Below are positions 7,524-15,786 of a DNA stretch of 64,000 bases, piece after piece. The stretch is taken from assembly GCA_031425695.1 (NCBI GenBank), contig JANPJV010000314.1:6071-70070 (forward strand), given 5' to 3'. The notes beneath the pieces are model-generated. The model searched no databases. It saw only the letters and a program-made list of their open reading frames with translations, and had not been told where the DNA came from. A program made the position numbers and the translations under genes. The first letter of the stretch is position 1. The number at the start of each line of letters is the position of its first letter. This stretch comes from JANPJV01 sp031425695 (GTDB lineage Bacteria; Pseudomonadota; Gammaproteobacteria; Xanthomonadales; SZUA-5).

Positions 7524-8383
7524 GCGGGCAGCTCGTCCCACGTGCGGCCATCGAGCAAGCGGCCAGTGGCCTTCTTGCTCTCGCCGCCCCATTGCTTGAA
7601 GAAGAACGGGACACGGAACCCAATGCACTGCTCGCGCAGGGAGCGAACCCACTCTGGATGCATCGGGCGCGCGCCGCGACCGCTTTCACCGCCGCAGATA
7701 ACCCAGTCGACGCCGAGCGTCATACCCATCACGGCTGCGGCCTGATCACGGTTCAGCGCTGCGGGAGAACTCATGGCCTCCCGGATCGCGTCCCGAACCA
7801 GTAGCTTGCATCCGCAGGCACAAAAGCGATTGAGTTCGATAGCCCCAAGCATCGGCTCGATCGACACAAACCTGCGCGCGGCCTTGGTTCGAAACAGCCA
7901 GGGCACGCGCTCGTCATAAGTGCCCTGATCTTCGGCACTGACTCCCAGGTGCACGTTCGGCAACGGCCAATCGCGGCCCGCTGCGAAGGCGCTGTTGACG
8001 TAGTCGTGCATTCGCTTGGCGCGCTTGGTCAGCACCTGAAACGTGTGCTGCGACGCCGCGGCCATCGTCGCGAAAACCTCGCTGATCCACTCGTCCGGCA
8101 CCGCCTCATGGAACAGGTCGCCGTGCGCGCAGACGAAGATCCGCCGCGGCCTCGCCCAGCGCAGCGGCTGAACCATCCACGCCTCATTGCGCCGTACCAG
8201 GCCATTCCAAACCGGGCCGGCTTTGGATGCAACCGTTAGGCCGGCGCGCGACGGGTGGTTGCGCATGCGAGTGCCTGCCAGCTTCATCGCATAACAGTGC
8301 TTGCAGCCGGCGCTGATGACGCTGCAACCGGTGATCGGGTTCCAGGTGGCATCGGTCCATTCGATTGATGAGTGCTCAGCCAC
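7520..8383 (-). CDS. Phage Gp37/Gp68-family protein (DUF5131)
   Basis: 287 residues with the family signature SIEWTDATWNPITGCSVISAGCKHCYA, conserved Phe/His-rich blocks (FVCAHGDLFHEAVPDEWI, FQVLTKRAKRM), and a C-terminal ICGGESGRGARPMHPEWVRSL plus FFFKQWGGE. The clustered cysteines (GC...GCKHCYA) recall radical-SAM iron-sulfur ligation, but the reaction is unknown. The GTG at 8383 is preferred: GGGAGG precedes it, and the family usually starts just before SIEWT. Common as a cargo gene in phages. Confidence 0.85.
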   Translation of the reverse strand: MAEHSSIEWTDATWNPITGCSVISAGCKHCYAMKLAGTRMRNHPSRAGLTVASKAGPVWNGLVRRNEAWMVQPLRWARPRRIFVCAHGDLFHEAVPDEWISEVFATMAAASQHTFQVLTKRAKRMHDYVNSAFAAGRDWPLPNVHLGVSAEDQGTYDERVPWLFRTKAARRFVSIEPMLGAIELNRFCACGCKLLVRDAIREAMSSPAALNRDQAAAVMGMTLGVDWVICGGESGRGARPMHPEWVRSLREQCIGFRVPFFFKQWGGESKKATGRLLDGRTWDELPA

Positions 8384-8573
8384 GAGCCCTCCCTTCCAAC
8401 TTTTCCTTTGCGTCGACCAACGCGATGTCGAGCAGCTGCGGAAGCCGCTGCTCTTCTGTCCGCGCCCAAGGTTTCGTAATCCACTGTTCCGGCAGAGCGG
8501 TCTGGCTGGCTTTGGAAACCGCCTTGCCGTTGACCAAGACTTCAACCGTTACCCGAACCTGCAGAAGACTCAT
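8376..8573 (-). CDS. Hypothetical phage protein, 65 aa
   Basis: Small protein (MSLLQVRVTVEVLVNGKAVSKA...) with a beta-rich first half and a charged second half. Overlaps the DUF5131 gene by 8 bp and the upstream gene by 4 bp, so it is placed in the operon by coupling. Function not recognised. Confidence 0.6.
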   Translation of the reverse strand: MSLLQVRVTVEVLVNGKAVSKASQTALPEQWITKPWARTEEQRLPQLLDIALVDAKEKLEGRARG

Positions 8574-8917
8574 GACGGGTTCTCCAGCTTCGCGCGGTCG
8601 ATGGAACCGATCAGCCCGAGCGCTTCGCTGTAGGCCGCGTCACGGTTGCGCGCGCCCTCTTTGTCGCGTGCGTACTGGCGGTCGTTGCGGTATTCGGTGC
8701 GCTGGGACGGGCCGAGTTCCACGACCTTTTCCGCCTCGTCCCTGAGCGTCTTCAGCACCCAGTCGATGGCCGATTGCTCGGAGCCGCGCCCGCTCTTGCG
8801 AGCGCCACGGTACATGCCCTGCACCCGTCCCCGAAGGTGCGGTCGCAGCTCGATCAGGCGCCGGAGCGCCGGAGGGATCGGCGCCAGCGGCGTGGCAGTG
8901 GATGCGGTAGCGGTCAT
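8570..8917 (-). CDS. Hypothetical phage early protein, 115 aa
   Basis: From ATG 8917, just after the stop of the B ATPase gene. Ala/Pro-rich start, then a basic helical region (ALRRLIELRPHLRGRVQGMYRG) and a Glu/Arg-rich end. No domain recognised. Its stop overlaps the next start (ATGA). Confidence 0.65.
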   Translation of the reverse strand: MTATASTATPLAPIPPALRRLIELRPHLRGRVQGMYRGARKSGRGSEQSAIDWVLKTLRDEAEKVVELGPSQRTEYRNDRQYARDKEGARNRDAAYSEALGLIGSIDRAKLENPS

Positions 8918-8921
8918 GGCG

Positions 8922-10148
8922 TCAGACCTCCCGCACCAGCTGCGCGCTGATCTTGTCGAAACCAAGCTCGACGGCCTGGTTCAATGCCCGCACGAGCGCG
9001 TTGTTGACGTTCAGCGGGTAGCTGTGGTCCTCCGGGATGTTGCTGCCCTGCCGCGACAACAACAGGCGCTGCCGAAGGGCCTGCAGTGCATCCTTCTCGA
9101 AAAGCTTCTCGATGGCGTCTTTCCCGAGCACGCGAACGAGCTTGTGCTCGACGTAGCCGGCCAGGTCATCACCGAGTGGTCGAAGCGTCGCCACTTCGCA
9201 GCGCCGGATGAACTCGCGGATCTTCGAGTTCTTGCGCTCGTCCAGGATCAACTTCAGCTCGGGCTGGCCGATCAGGATGATGCCGAGCAGCTTGCGGAAG
9301 CCGTCCTCCAGCTCCCAGAAGCGCTTGAGGTAGCGGAGCATGTCCATCGACAGGTCGTGCGCTTCTTCGATCAGCAGCACGTGCGTATTGCCTGCGGCTG
9401 CGCTCTCCGCCAGCACACGCTCGACCTGCCGTGCCAAGCCCTCAAGATCAGATTTCGGGGTTTCCGAGCTGACGTCTGCGAGGACCGCCTGGCAGACGTG
9501 ATTGGCGGTCAGCTTCCGCTTGTCCGTGCACTTCACCTTGATGACGGTGATTCGCTCTTCGCTGCGCGCCAGGCGCTCGATCAGGTTGCGTTTCAGTGTC
9601 GACTTTCCGGCGCCGCTCTCGCCGATCACCGCGAGCAGCCCGTTGTGTTTGGCCGCGTAGTACATCGCCTCGCCCACGAAGCGCATGTCGCGGCTGATGA
9701 AGACGTCCCGGCCGCAGGTGATGTCGTTGTTGCCGAACGGGTTCTGGTGCAGGTTGAAATGACGGCGAGCGGCCTCTGAAAGCATTTCGGACTCCGGGAC
9801 GGTTTGGCTGAAGGTTGGTGCAGCTTTCTCGCGGCTCGCCGGCCGGCTTTCTTCCGGGGGACGGGAGTCCGAGGTGGCGACCTCGGGCTCCCAGAGTCCA
9901 TCGACGCTCTGCCCGGTTGCGGCGACGGCACGCTCGATTCTTTTTCTGATCTCCTCCGTGTCGTAGCCGACTGGCCAGATGCCGTGGTTGCACAGGTAGT
10001 GCAGCGTGGTGCGGCTGATCCGATTGCCGAGCCGGCCGTGTTTGATATCGGCCAGCTCGGCCGCGAGATGGGCTGTCGAGATCCGGCCGCGCCGCATGGC
10101 GCTCTTGAGCCCGATGGCCGGGTTCATGGCGTGGTCGGGGTTTCTCAT
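8922..10148 (-). CDS. Transposition target-DNA activator ATPase, MuB-like
   Basis: AAA+ ATPase that binds target DNA, activates transposase A and gives target immunity in Mu-type phages. The 408 residues show an N-terminal DNA-binding part (about 20-75, with a predicted helix-turn-helix), a linker rich in Pro/Ser, Walker A GESGAGKST (176-184) and Walker B VLLIEEAHD (257-265). The ATPase core belongs to the same ExeA-type subfamily as the host GspA at 49983. It lies three small genes downstream of transposase A. The ATG at 10148 overlaps the previous stop. Confidence 0.9.
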   Translation of the reverse strand: MRNPDHAMNPAIGLKSAMRRGRISTAHLAAELADIKHGRLGNRISRTTLHYLCNHGIWPVGYDTEEIRKRIERAVAATGQSVDGLWEPEVATSDSRPPEESRPASREKAAPTFSQTVPESEMLSEAARRHFNLHQNPFGNNDITCGRDVFISRDMRFVGEAMYYAAKHNGLLAVIGESGAGKSTLKRNLIERLARSEERITVIKVKCTDKRKLTANHVCQAVLADVSSETPKSDLEGLARQVERVLAESAAAGNTHVLLIEEAHDLSMDMLRYLKRFWELEDGFRKLLGIILIGQPELKLILDERKNSKIREFIRRCEVATLRPLGDDLAGYVEHKLVRVLGKDAIEKLFEKDALQALRQRLLLSRQGSNIPEDHSYPLNVNNALVRALNQAVELGFDKISAQLVREV

Positions 10149-10354
10149 GGGACGGCCTCGAAGCAGGTAAACGCCTTCGTTCCGCGGATACGGCCATCAT
10201 TGGCGAGCGCGAGCAGCGCGTTGCTGACAGTCGCCGGGTAAGGACCGGCCGTCTGCACGAACGCCTGGAACACTTCCGCGTCGGTCGCTTGCTTGCCCGG
10301 CCGGTTTGCAATGAACGCGTGAATTCGAGACTTGAGCGGCGCCTTCTTGGTCAT
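10145..10354 (-). CDS. Hypothetical early protein, winged-helix type, 69 aa
   Basis: Starts at ATG 10354 (MTKKAPLKSRI), overlapping the previous stop (ATGA). The sequence HAFIANRPGKQATDAEVFQAF...VSNALLALANDGRIRGTKAFTCFEAV reads as a compact winged helix ending in a beta hairpin. Probably DNA-binding. The next gene downstream is the B ATPase. Confidence 0.65.
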   Translation of the reverse strand: MTKKAPLKSRIHAFIANRPGKQATDAEVFQAFVQTAGPYPATVSNALLALANDGRIRGTKAFTCFEAVP

Positions 10355-10635
10355 GACTGCGCCTCCCATTGGAGGCGTGTCTGCACGCGCTCCAGCATGT
10401 AGCTGCGCAGGGGCTCGTTCAGCTCATCGTTGGCGCGCTGCGCGATCAGTGCCTGTTTGACCAAGGCGGCCTGATCGACCAGCGTGTAAACGGAATCCCA
10501 ATGCGCACCGGCGTCGTCACCGTTGCGAAGGAAATTCACCCCCTGGGCTGCCCACAGCGCGGCCAGGTCGAGCAGCTCGAACAGTTTCAGTTCGAGGTCG
10601 CAGCGCCCATCGAGCACATCGTCTTGGGCGCTCAT
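10351..10635 (-). CDS. Hypothetical early protein, 94 aa
   Basis: All-helical acidic protein (DDVLDGRCDLELKLFELLDL...) without a recognised domain. Coupled by 4-bp overlaps on both sides in the A-B interval. Confidence 0.6.
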   Translation of the reverse strand: MSAQDDVLDGRCDLELKLFELLDLAALWAAQGVNFLRNGDDAGAHWDSVYTLVDQAALVKQALIAQRANDELNEPLRSYMLERVQTRLQWEAQS

Positions 10636-10871
10636 GACGGCATCATCCCGGCCCGCCTGGAGGCTTCCTGGTGCGCCGTCTCTTCAGCGCACCGCAGGTA
10701 GGCGCGCATCAGCGACACGCGCTTGTTGAAATCGCGCAAATTCACCTGGATGCCATCCGAACCCGCGCGCAGGAACTCGTCCACCGCATCGAAAGCGGCG
10801 ACGGTTACAGGGTTGTCGAGCACATCTTCATCAAACCGCCTCACGGCGGGTGCAGCAGTCTTGTCGGGCAT
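10632..10871 (-). CDS. Hypothetical early protein, 79 aa
   Basis: Small protein (MPDKTAAPAVRRFDEDVLDNPVT...) immediately after the transposase gene (6 bp gap). No known domain. Its stop overlaps the next start. Confidence 0.6.
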   Translation of the reverse strand: MPDKTAAPAVRRFDEDVLDNPVTVAAFDAVDEFLRAGSDGIQVNLRDFNKRVSLMRAYLRCAEETAHQEASRRAGMMPS

Positions 10872-10877
10872 GGTTGG

Positions 10878-12623
10878 CTACCGGACTAGGGCCAGACGCG
10901 GGCGCTCCTCCTGAGCAGGCTGCGAGAGGCGGTTGACGATCTCCCCGAGATCCGTCTCGGGGACTCCTTGTGGGTACCACTCGGCAACGAGCTCGCGCTC
11001 GGGGCTCGATATCGGCCGGCCAAGCCACTCGCGCAGCGCGCGCAGGGCCTCGACCAGGGAAAGGGGTTTCAGCTCGACCTGCACGGGGTTCGGTACGTGC
11101 AGATCCGTGCCGCGGCGAGCGATGTGTTGGGGCGCGGCTGCGGCCTTGGCGGCGATGTCCTTCCAGACGTCGAAGCGCCCCTCGTGCGCGGGTACGCCCT
11201 TCGCGCGCAGCTTCTCGACTTCACCGGAATCGGCGGTGCCGTAGGCCAGCTGGTTCTGCGCTTTGCGCGCCTTGTCGGCGCCGGTGTCGGGCTTTGCGGC
11301 GTAGGCCTCGCCGATGATCGGGGCGAGCACTGAAAACCCAGCTGCGTTCGTTTCTTGCGGTTCGCAGACGTGAAACCGCGTCTTGCCTTCCGCGTCTTCG
11401 CGCACGATGCAGATCGCTGGCGCGCGGTAGGCATTCACCACAACCTGCAGTACTTCGCCGACGCGGATATCTGGAACGTGGTCGACGCCGTAGGTACGGC
11501 CCTGCCATTGCACGGTCAGATCACCGCGCACCGTGCGCGGCTCCGGCTTGCTGGTCAGCAGCTCGCGGCAGATCTGCTCGTCCGGGCGGTTGCGCAGTTG
11601 GCTCGCCTGCACCGTCTGCCAAAGGCCATAGCGGGTGTGGCCGTGCCGGGAGTGGATTGCGCAAGCGTTCTGCGCGATCAGCCAGTCGTCGAGCCGTTCG
11701 TTGAGTTGCTCGACCGTCGGTACGCGCGTGAAGGCGAGCCGCGATTCGAAGCGGGTCTCGACGATGTTGTTGCCGTTCTCGACCTGACCCTTCGCGCGGC
11801 TATTCCCCTGGGTGTGCGCCCAATGGCGCACCTGGAGCGCGGTGAGCAGCTCCTGGATGCCGTGCGAAGTGTTGGCCGAGCCCTTGTCCCAGATCAGGCA
11901 ATAGGGAACGCCGCGCATGATGTGTGCGGCATTCGTCGGCAGCATCGCCGACATCAGGAACTGGAACAGAACCGCCTGGTTCTCGCCCAGCGCTTCGAAG
12001 TAGCGCGCGTAGATGGACCCGCTGTAGTGGTCCGTCTGAACGTAACGCCACACGCGCAGCGGCGTCATCTTTGCCACGTAGTCCGGCTTGTTCTTGTAGA
12101 ACTGGCGCTCGTCCAGCACCCGAACGCCGTCGCGCTGCGAGTAGTAGACGATGCAGATCGAGGGGTCGACCTGCCAGACGTGGTTGGGGTGCAGCGATTG
12201 CAGCTGGGTGTGCGGGCGCGGTGCGCCGACCTGCTTTCGGTGCAGGTCGTATTGGGTGAAAAGCCGCAGGGCCGTCGCGCCTGAGATCCGCGTTGTGAGC
12301 CAGCCGTTAGAGAGCGCCATGTCGATCGCGTCGTCGACGCTGCCGAGCCACTTGCCGTTGACGCGCCGGCACCCGGCTCCGGACCACAGGGTGGAAAGCG
12401 TCAGCAGCTCGTCGTAGCTGATCTTGCTGTCACCTTTGTCGCTGCGCAGCTTGCGTTCCTTCGCGGCTCCGATCTCTCGCAGGCGCCGGTAGAACGTTGG
12501 CGCCGAGCAGCCAAGCCAGTGCGTGGCTTCCGCCACGATGCCGTCTTTCTCGCCGTGGCCCGCATTGCGCAGGCGCTCGGCGAATCCGCGCAGCATGTCC
12601 AGCTCGGCGAGCCCGGCGCGCAT
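10878..12623 (-). CDS. Mu A-like DDE transposase
   Basis: Cuts and joins the phage ends for integration and replicative transposition. 581 residues (Mu A has 663). An N-terminal DNA-binding region (about 1-130, with WLGCSAPTFYRRLREIG as a helix-turn-helix) is followed by an rve/RNase H core with Asp153 (WQVDPS), Asp246 (IWDKGSAN) and Glu282 (KGQVENGNN). The second Asp and the Glu are 35 residues apart, as in DD35E enzymes. A beta-barrel-like Mu_transpos_C region and a basic C-terminus follow. It contacts B and the end repeats at 3835/3857 and 46527/46549. Confidence 0.93.
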   Translation of the reverse strand: MRAGLAELDMLRGFAERLRNAGHGEKDGIVAEATHWLGCSAPTFYRRLREIGAAKERKLRSDKGDSKISYDELLTLSTLWSGAGCRRVNGKWLGSVDDAIDMALSNGWLTTRISGATALRLFTQYDLHRKQVGAPRPHTQLQSLHPNHVWQVDPSICIVYYSQRDGVRVLDERQFYKNKPDYVAKMTPLRVWRYVQTDHYSGSIYARYFEALGENQAVLFQFLMSAMLPTNAAHIMRGVPYCLIWDKGSANTSHGIQELLTALQVRHWAHTQGNSRAKGQVENGNNIVETRFESRLAFTRVPTVEQLNERLDDWLIAQNACAIHSRHGHTRYGLWQTVQASQLRNRPDEQICRELLTSKPEPRTVRGDLTVQWQGRTYGVDHVPDIRVGEVLQVVVNAYRAPAICIVREDAEGKTRFHVCEPQETNAAGFSVLAPIIGEAYAAKPDTGADKARKAQNQLAYGTADSGEVEKLRAKGVPAHEGRFDVWKDIAAKAAAAPQHIARRGTDLHVPNPVQVELKPLSLVEALRALREWLGRPISSPERELVAEWYPQGVPETDLGEIVNRLSQPAQEERPRLALVR

Positions 12624-12626
12624 CGG

Positions 12627-13469
12627 TTACTCCCCGATCAACGCGGTCAATTCACGGAGGCGCTCCGCAAGCGGCTTGACCAGGCCGGTGATGGTCTCCT
12701 CGATCTCGGCCGGAACCGGTGCATTGGCTTGGTCGTAAACAGCCCGCGTGGCGCGCACGGCGCGGCCAAACTTGGCCAGCACACTCGCGAGCTCGACGCC
12801 GGCTTTGGCCGCGTCCTGCAGGATCTCGTCCGCTTTCTCGTCCGTGCCAGAGCGGCCCCAGTAGCGCAGGCGCTTGTCGAGATCGTTGATCTTCTGATCT
12901 TTGCCCTGGACGATCTCGTCGCGTGCCTTGCCGACCTCGCGCAGCTTTGAGACCTCGGTCCGCAGCTCCTTGGTGGACATGCGGTCGATGTCGCTCTGGG
13001 TGAACCCAGGCACTTCGCCGGCCGCGATTTCCTCGAGCGTCTCGTCGTCGAGGACGGCCAGCTCCAGCAGCTTCGAACTGACGTGCTGGCCGGCCAGCAG
13101 CCGTTTGCCGTCGCTGCCCGACAGCTTCCGCGCAGCGGCCATGCACTTCTGTGCGAACCGCGGCGACACATTGAGGCTGTCGAGCACTTCCAGGAAGGTT
13201 CCCGGTGGCTCGTGTCCTTTCAGCAACTCGAACACGCGCCCGAGCTGCAGCATGCGCATGCCGGTTTCGACCACCAGGGTCTGGGCTGCGCGGAACAGCG
13301 TGTCGCGGTCATACGGGCCAGTCAGGCCGTAGCGTGCGTCGAACTCAGCCAGCGCCTGGCGCTGTGCCTCAACCTTCGCAGCGTCGTCGAGAATGGTCTG
13401 CGGTGACGACGTGGGCAGCGTGGGGCCGACAATCCCAGGTGCGGCGATTTCTTTTGCTGTGCGTGGCAT
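12627..13469 (-). CDS. Hypothetical phage early protein upstream of transposase, 280 aa
   Basis: Begins MPRTAKEIAAPGIVGP. A helical domain (about 35-150, DRDTLFRAAQTLVVETGMRMLQLGRVFELLKGHEPP) is followed by a central coiled coil (about 165-200, MSTKELRTEVSKLREVGKARDEI) and a helical C-terminus. The shape resembles phage DUF3102-type proteins with a ParB-like flavour, but no motif is decisive. It lies 3 bp before transposase A. Confidence 0.7.
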   Translation of the reverse strand: MPRTAKEIAAPGIVGPTLPTSSPQTILDDAAKVEAQRQALAEFDARYGLTGPYDRDTLFRAAQTLVVETGMRMLQLGRVFELLKGHEPPGTFLEVLDSLNVSPRFAQKCMAAARKLSGSDGKRLLAGQHVSSKLLELAVLDDETLEEIAAGEVPGFTQSDIDRMSTKELRTEVSKLREVGKARDEIVQGKDQKINDLDKRLRYWGRSGTDEKADEILQDAAKAGVELASVLAKFGRAVRATRAVYDQANAPVPAEIEETITGLVKPLAERLRELTALIGE

Positions 13470-13482
13470 ACAACCTCAGGGC

Positions 13483-13797
13483 TCAGTAGGGTTGGCGGGA
13501 GTAGCGGTTCTCGATCTCCTCCACCTGCGCGCGCAGGCGGGCGAGACCGGTTTGATGGGAAATGGCGATCTGGACGAGCTTTGGGCCGAGCCGCCAGTTG
13601 CCGGATTCGAGGCGCTCGACGAAGCCCGCCGCGCGCAGGTTGCGGAGGTCGTTGTGGACCATCGGGGCCGACCACTTGCCGGACTTACAGATGGCGCCCT
13701 GCGTCAGGCCTTCGGCCTCGCGCCCGGCCAGCACCTGCAGGATCTGGGCGACGCGCTGCTGCGCGTCGTTGGTGCGGTAGGAGTCGGCCTCGCTCAT
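13483..13797 (-). CDS. Small winged-helix DNA-binding protein, IclR-type HTH
   Basis: 104 residues from ATG 13797 (MSEADSYRTND). RVAQILQVLAGREAEGLTQGAICKSGKWSAPMVHNDLRNLRAAGFVERLESGNWRLG is a classic winged helix of the IclR/MarR kind: recognition helix followed by a wing. A short coiled coil ends the protein. Likely an early regulator. Start overlaps the upstream stop (ATGA). Confidence 0.75.
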   Translation of the reverse strand: MSEADSYRTNDAQQRVAQILQVLAGREAEGLTQGAICKSGKWSAPMVHNDLRNLRAAGFVERLESGNWRLGPKLVQIAISHQTGLARLRAQVEEIENRYSRQPY

Positions 13798-14264
13798 CGG
13801 AAGGTCCCGCCCCCGCACAGCGTGGCCGCGTCGGCGTAGTCCAGGCGCACTGGCCGGAACTCCTTCCAGGACGCAGCTGCCGGCGTGTAGCGGATGACGC
13901 TGGTGTAGAGCAACGGGCCGGCAAAGTCGCACACGGCAAAGGGGCTGAGCTCACCCCAGGGCGAGGGCGCGGTCGGCGGTCCGCCCAGTTCAGCACCGGC
14001 GCGCGACAGCGGGATCGGCACGCCATAGATCAAAGGCGTTTCTGCCGAGACTCCGGCGCTGCCGAAGGTGCACAGGGCGACCACAGCGGCTTCGCCTCCG
14101 GACTTGGTGATGCGCAGGCTGCAGCGATCACCTTCTGCTGTCTGCCACGCGCCCGACCAGAGCGAGGTGAGCGGCACATCCTTTGCGGCGACGGGCGAGG
14201 CGCAGGCAAACGTGAGGCACAGCATTGCGACGAACGCCACAGCGTGGCGAAGCGACCTATTCAT
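13794..14264 (-). CDS. Secreted hypothetical protein encoded in the early operon
   Basis: 156 residues from ATG 14264. A signal peptide is plain: MNRSLRHAV, hydrophobic core AFVAMLCLTFA, cleavage near SPVAA-KD. The mature part is beta-rich with several cysteines (DRCSLRI, ALCTFG, AVCDF, ATLCGG) and PPTAPSPWGELSPF. A periplasmic or exported protein is unexpected among DNA-transaction genes. It overlaps both neighbours by 4-8 bp. Function unknown. Confidence 0.7.
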   Translation of the reverse strand: MNRSLRHAVAFVAMLCLTFACASPVAAKDVPLTSLWSGAWQTAEGDRCSLRITKSGGEAAVVALCTFGSAGVSAETPLIYGVPIPLSRAGAELGGPPTAPSPWGELSPFAVCDFAGPLLYTSVIRYTPAAASWKEFRPVRLDYADAATLCGGGTFR

Positions 14265-14847
14265 GGACGGGCTCCAGGGGAAGTTCAGGGGTGGCGTAGC
14301 GCTCGACTTCGCAGCGTTCCGCCGCGAGGCGTTCGAGGGCAACGGTGATGGCGGCGTGGGTGTCGGCGGCGGCGGCACGGCCGTCGTAGAACTGCAGGAG
14401 CGCACCCACAGCCGCGGTGCACGCTTCCTGCAAGGCATGGATGTCGCTGGGACGCGCGCGGCGCCCTGACGGCAGATCGACCAGCAACTGGTGCGCGCTG
14501 GCTGCGATGTAACGGGTGACGTAGGTGCAGCCACAGGCGTGCTCGTAAGGCCGAATCATTCGGGCCGGGATCGAGCCCTCGTTGATCCACTTGTAAATGA
14601 CCCAGTGGCTGGGCAAGCCCATCAGGTCGGCGATGCGTTCAACGCTGAGGTTCCGGGTGTCCAGCGCGAACTTGAGGCACAGCTCCATCGCGGCTGGCAA
14701 AGAGTTCGCGCGCTCGGCTTTCCAATTTCGGCGCAGCTTTGGAGCGGCCTTTTTCTTGGCCTCTCCAATCGCGGCTGGTTTCTGCCCTTGCGAACTAAGT
14801 TCGCCAGGGCCGAAACTCTCGCCACCTTTGAGCGGGCGAGACGTCAT
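14257..14847 (-). CDS. Phage early DNA-binding protein, HTH, 196 aa
   Basis: A basic Lys/Arg-rich N-terminus (AKKKAAPKLRRNWKAERANS) precedes a helix-turn-helix (about 65-92, LSVERIADLMGLPSHWVIYKWINEG), as in MerR/XRE-like recognition. Then comes a Cys-containing part (HACGCTYV) and a helical C-terminus. The ATG at 14847 is used; an internal ATG at 14688 (MELCLKFAL) would keep the HTH and is possible, because the outer ATG overlaps head-on with a start codon on the other strand. Confidence 0.7.
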   Translation of the reverse strand: MTSRPLKGGESFGPGELSSQGQKPAAIGEAKKKAAPKLRRNWKAERANSLPAAMELCLKFALDTRNLSVERIADLMGLPSHWVIYKWINEGSIPARMIRPYEHACGCTYVTRYIAASAHQLLVDLPSGRRARPSDIHALQEACTAAVGALLQFYDGRAAAADTHAAITVALERLAAERCEVERYATPELPLEPVHE

Positions 14848-15175
14848 GCCGAAAACTGCCGACGATTCATCTGACCGGAAAAAAGCTTCTGGGCAAGCGT
14901 CTCGCGTTCGACGCCCCGCCAGCCATGAATCCTTGCCAGCGCGCGGCAGTCAGCAAACGACGATAGAAGACCTCGATCTGGAGTCCGCCTCGATCCAGCG
15001 CGTGCTCTTCGCGCTGGTTCCGCAGCTTGTTTGGAACCTGCCGCCACTCCAGCGCGAGCGGGCAATGAACTCATTGAACGTGTACGCGAAACAGGCTGCG
15101 CTGGGCGAGCAACAGGCTCGGACCTATTACCTAGAGAAAGGCCTTTACGAACACTTGCGGGATCTCGCGCCATGA
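14846..15175 (+). CDS. Possible rightward ORF inside the leftward early operon, 109 aa
   Basis: Fills exactly the gap between the starts and stops of two leftward genes: MPKTADDSSDRKKAS..., then a well-composed helical part (IQRVLFALVPQLVWNLPPLQ, QARTYYLEKGLYEHLRDLAP). Its residue composition looks like a real protein. A competing leftward frame (14844-15173) has a better operon position but an Arg/Ala/Ser/Pro composition typical of a shadow. If real, this gene is antisense to the early transcript and could reduce it. Uncertain. Confidence 0.4.
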   Translation: MPKTADDSSDRKKASGQASRVRRPASHESLPARGSQQTTIEDLDLESASIQRVLFALVPQLVWNLPPLQRERAMNSLNVYAKQAALGEQQARTYYLEKGLYEHLRDLAP

Positions 15176-15176
15176 C

Positions 15177-15467
15177 TCAGCGCACCGCCCTGATGCGCGA
15201 GCCAGTGCCGGGTCTGCGATGGCGCCAGCCGTGCGCCAGATCCCGCAGCAGCGCGAAAGCCAAGATCGGCATACCGAGGAAGATCGCCATCAGCGTGATG
15301 GAGATCAGGTACGCGCACAGTGCGCGGAGGCCGGCGTACACGCAAACCTCGACGGTCTGCGCTTCGATGATCAGCAGGACGATGGGCAGGGCCAGAACGG
15401 CCACGCCGACGCTGACGAGGATTGCCATCAGCGCCAGGAAGAAGGATTTCAGGGTCAGTTGGTACAC
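15177..15467 (-). CDS. Small early membrane protein, two helices
   Basis: 96 residues from GTG 15467 (VYQLTLKSFF), chosen because GGAG lies about 9 nt upstream. Two strong membrane helices (FLALMAILVSVGVAVLALPIVLLII and LCAYLISITLMAIFLGMPILAFALL) and a basic Arg-rich tail (RDLAHGWRHRRPGTGSRIRAVR), so the C-terminus is probably cytoplasmic. Second gene of the early operon; an early membrane protein may serve exclusion or host takeover. No homologue recognised. Confidence 0.65.
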   Translation of the reverse strand: MYQLTLKSFFLALMAILVSVGVAVLALPIVLLIIEAQTVEVCVYAGLRALCAYLISITLMAIFLGMPILAFALLRDLAHGWRHRRPGTGSRIRAVR

Positions 15468-15492
15468 GGGTGTTGCTCCGGTTGGGGGAGGG

Positions 15493-15786
15493 TCAGGCGG
15501 CTTTCGCCGCAAGGCGGGCTTCGAGGGCTTTCACGCGAGCGGAAAGCTCTGCAACGTTCAGTGGGCGCTTGCGGCGCCGGGCTTCTGGGCCGTGCCAATG
15601 CGGCCAGATTTCAGCCAGGCTGAGCCCGAGGAGAGTGGCGATCTTTTCCTCGATCTGACGGCTCCGACCCACGCTATGGATGACCGCACTCACCGTCTGG
15701 CGGTGTGCGACTTGGCACATTCGTGCGACATCGGCCTGGGTCAGACCGGCGCGTTCCAGCGCGTACTTAATGTCTATCGGGCTCAT
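15493..15786 (-). CDS. Ner/Nlp-type HTH regulator, first early gene
   Basis: 97 residues. The N-terminal 60 form a Ner-like lambda-repressor HTH (DIKYALERAGLTQADVARMCQV, then VGRSRQIEEKIATLLGLSLAEIWPHWHGP); the C-terminus is a short charged helix. In Mu, Ner shuts off early and repressor transcription. It faces the repressor at 15878 across a 91-bp gap, and the two are clear paralogues (shared TQA-VA, VGRS, E-I, and WP-W--P). Start ATG at 15786. Confidence 0.85.
   Translation of the reverse strand: MSPIDIKYALERAGLTQADVARMCQVAHRQTVSAVIHSVGRSRQIEEKIATLLGLSLAEIWPHWHGPEARRRKRPLNVAELSARVKALEARLAAKAA

Noticed and set aside
14844..15173. Leftward open frame of 109 codons in the early operon
   Set aside because: Good overlaps, but composition dominated by Arg/Ala/Ser/Pro/Gly, typical of the reverse of a real frame; kept only as a finding.
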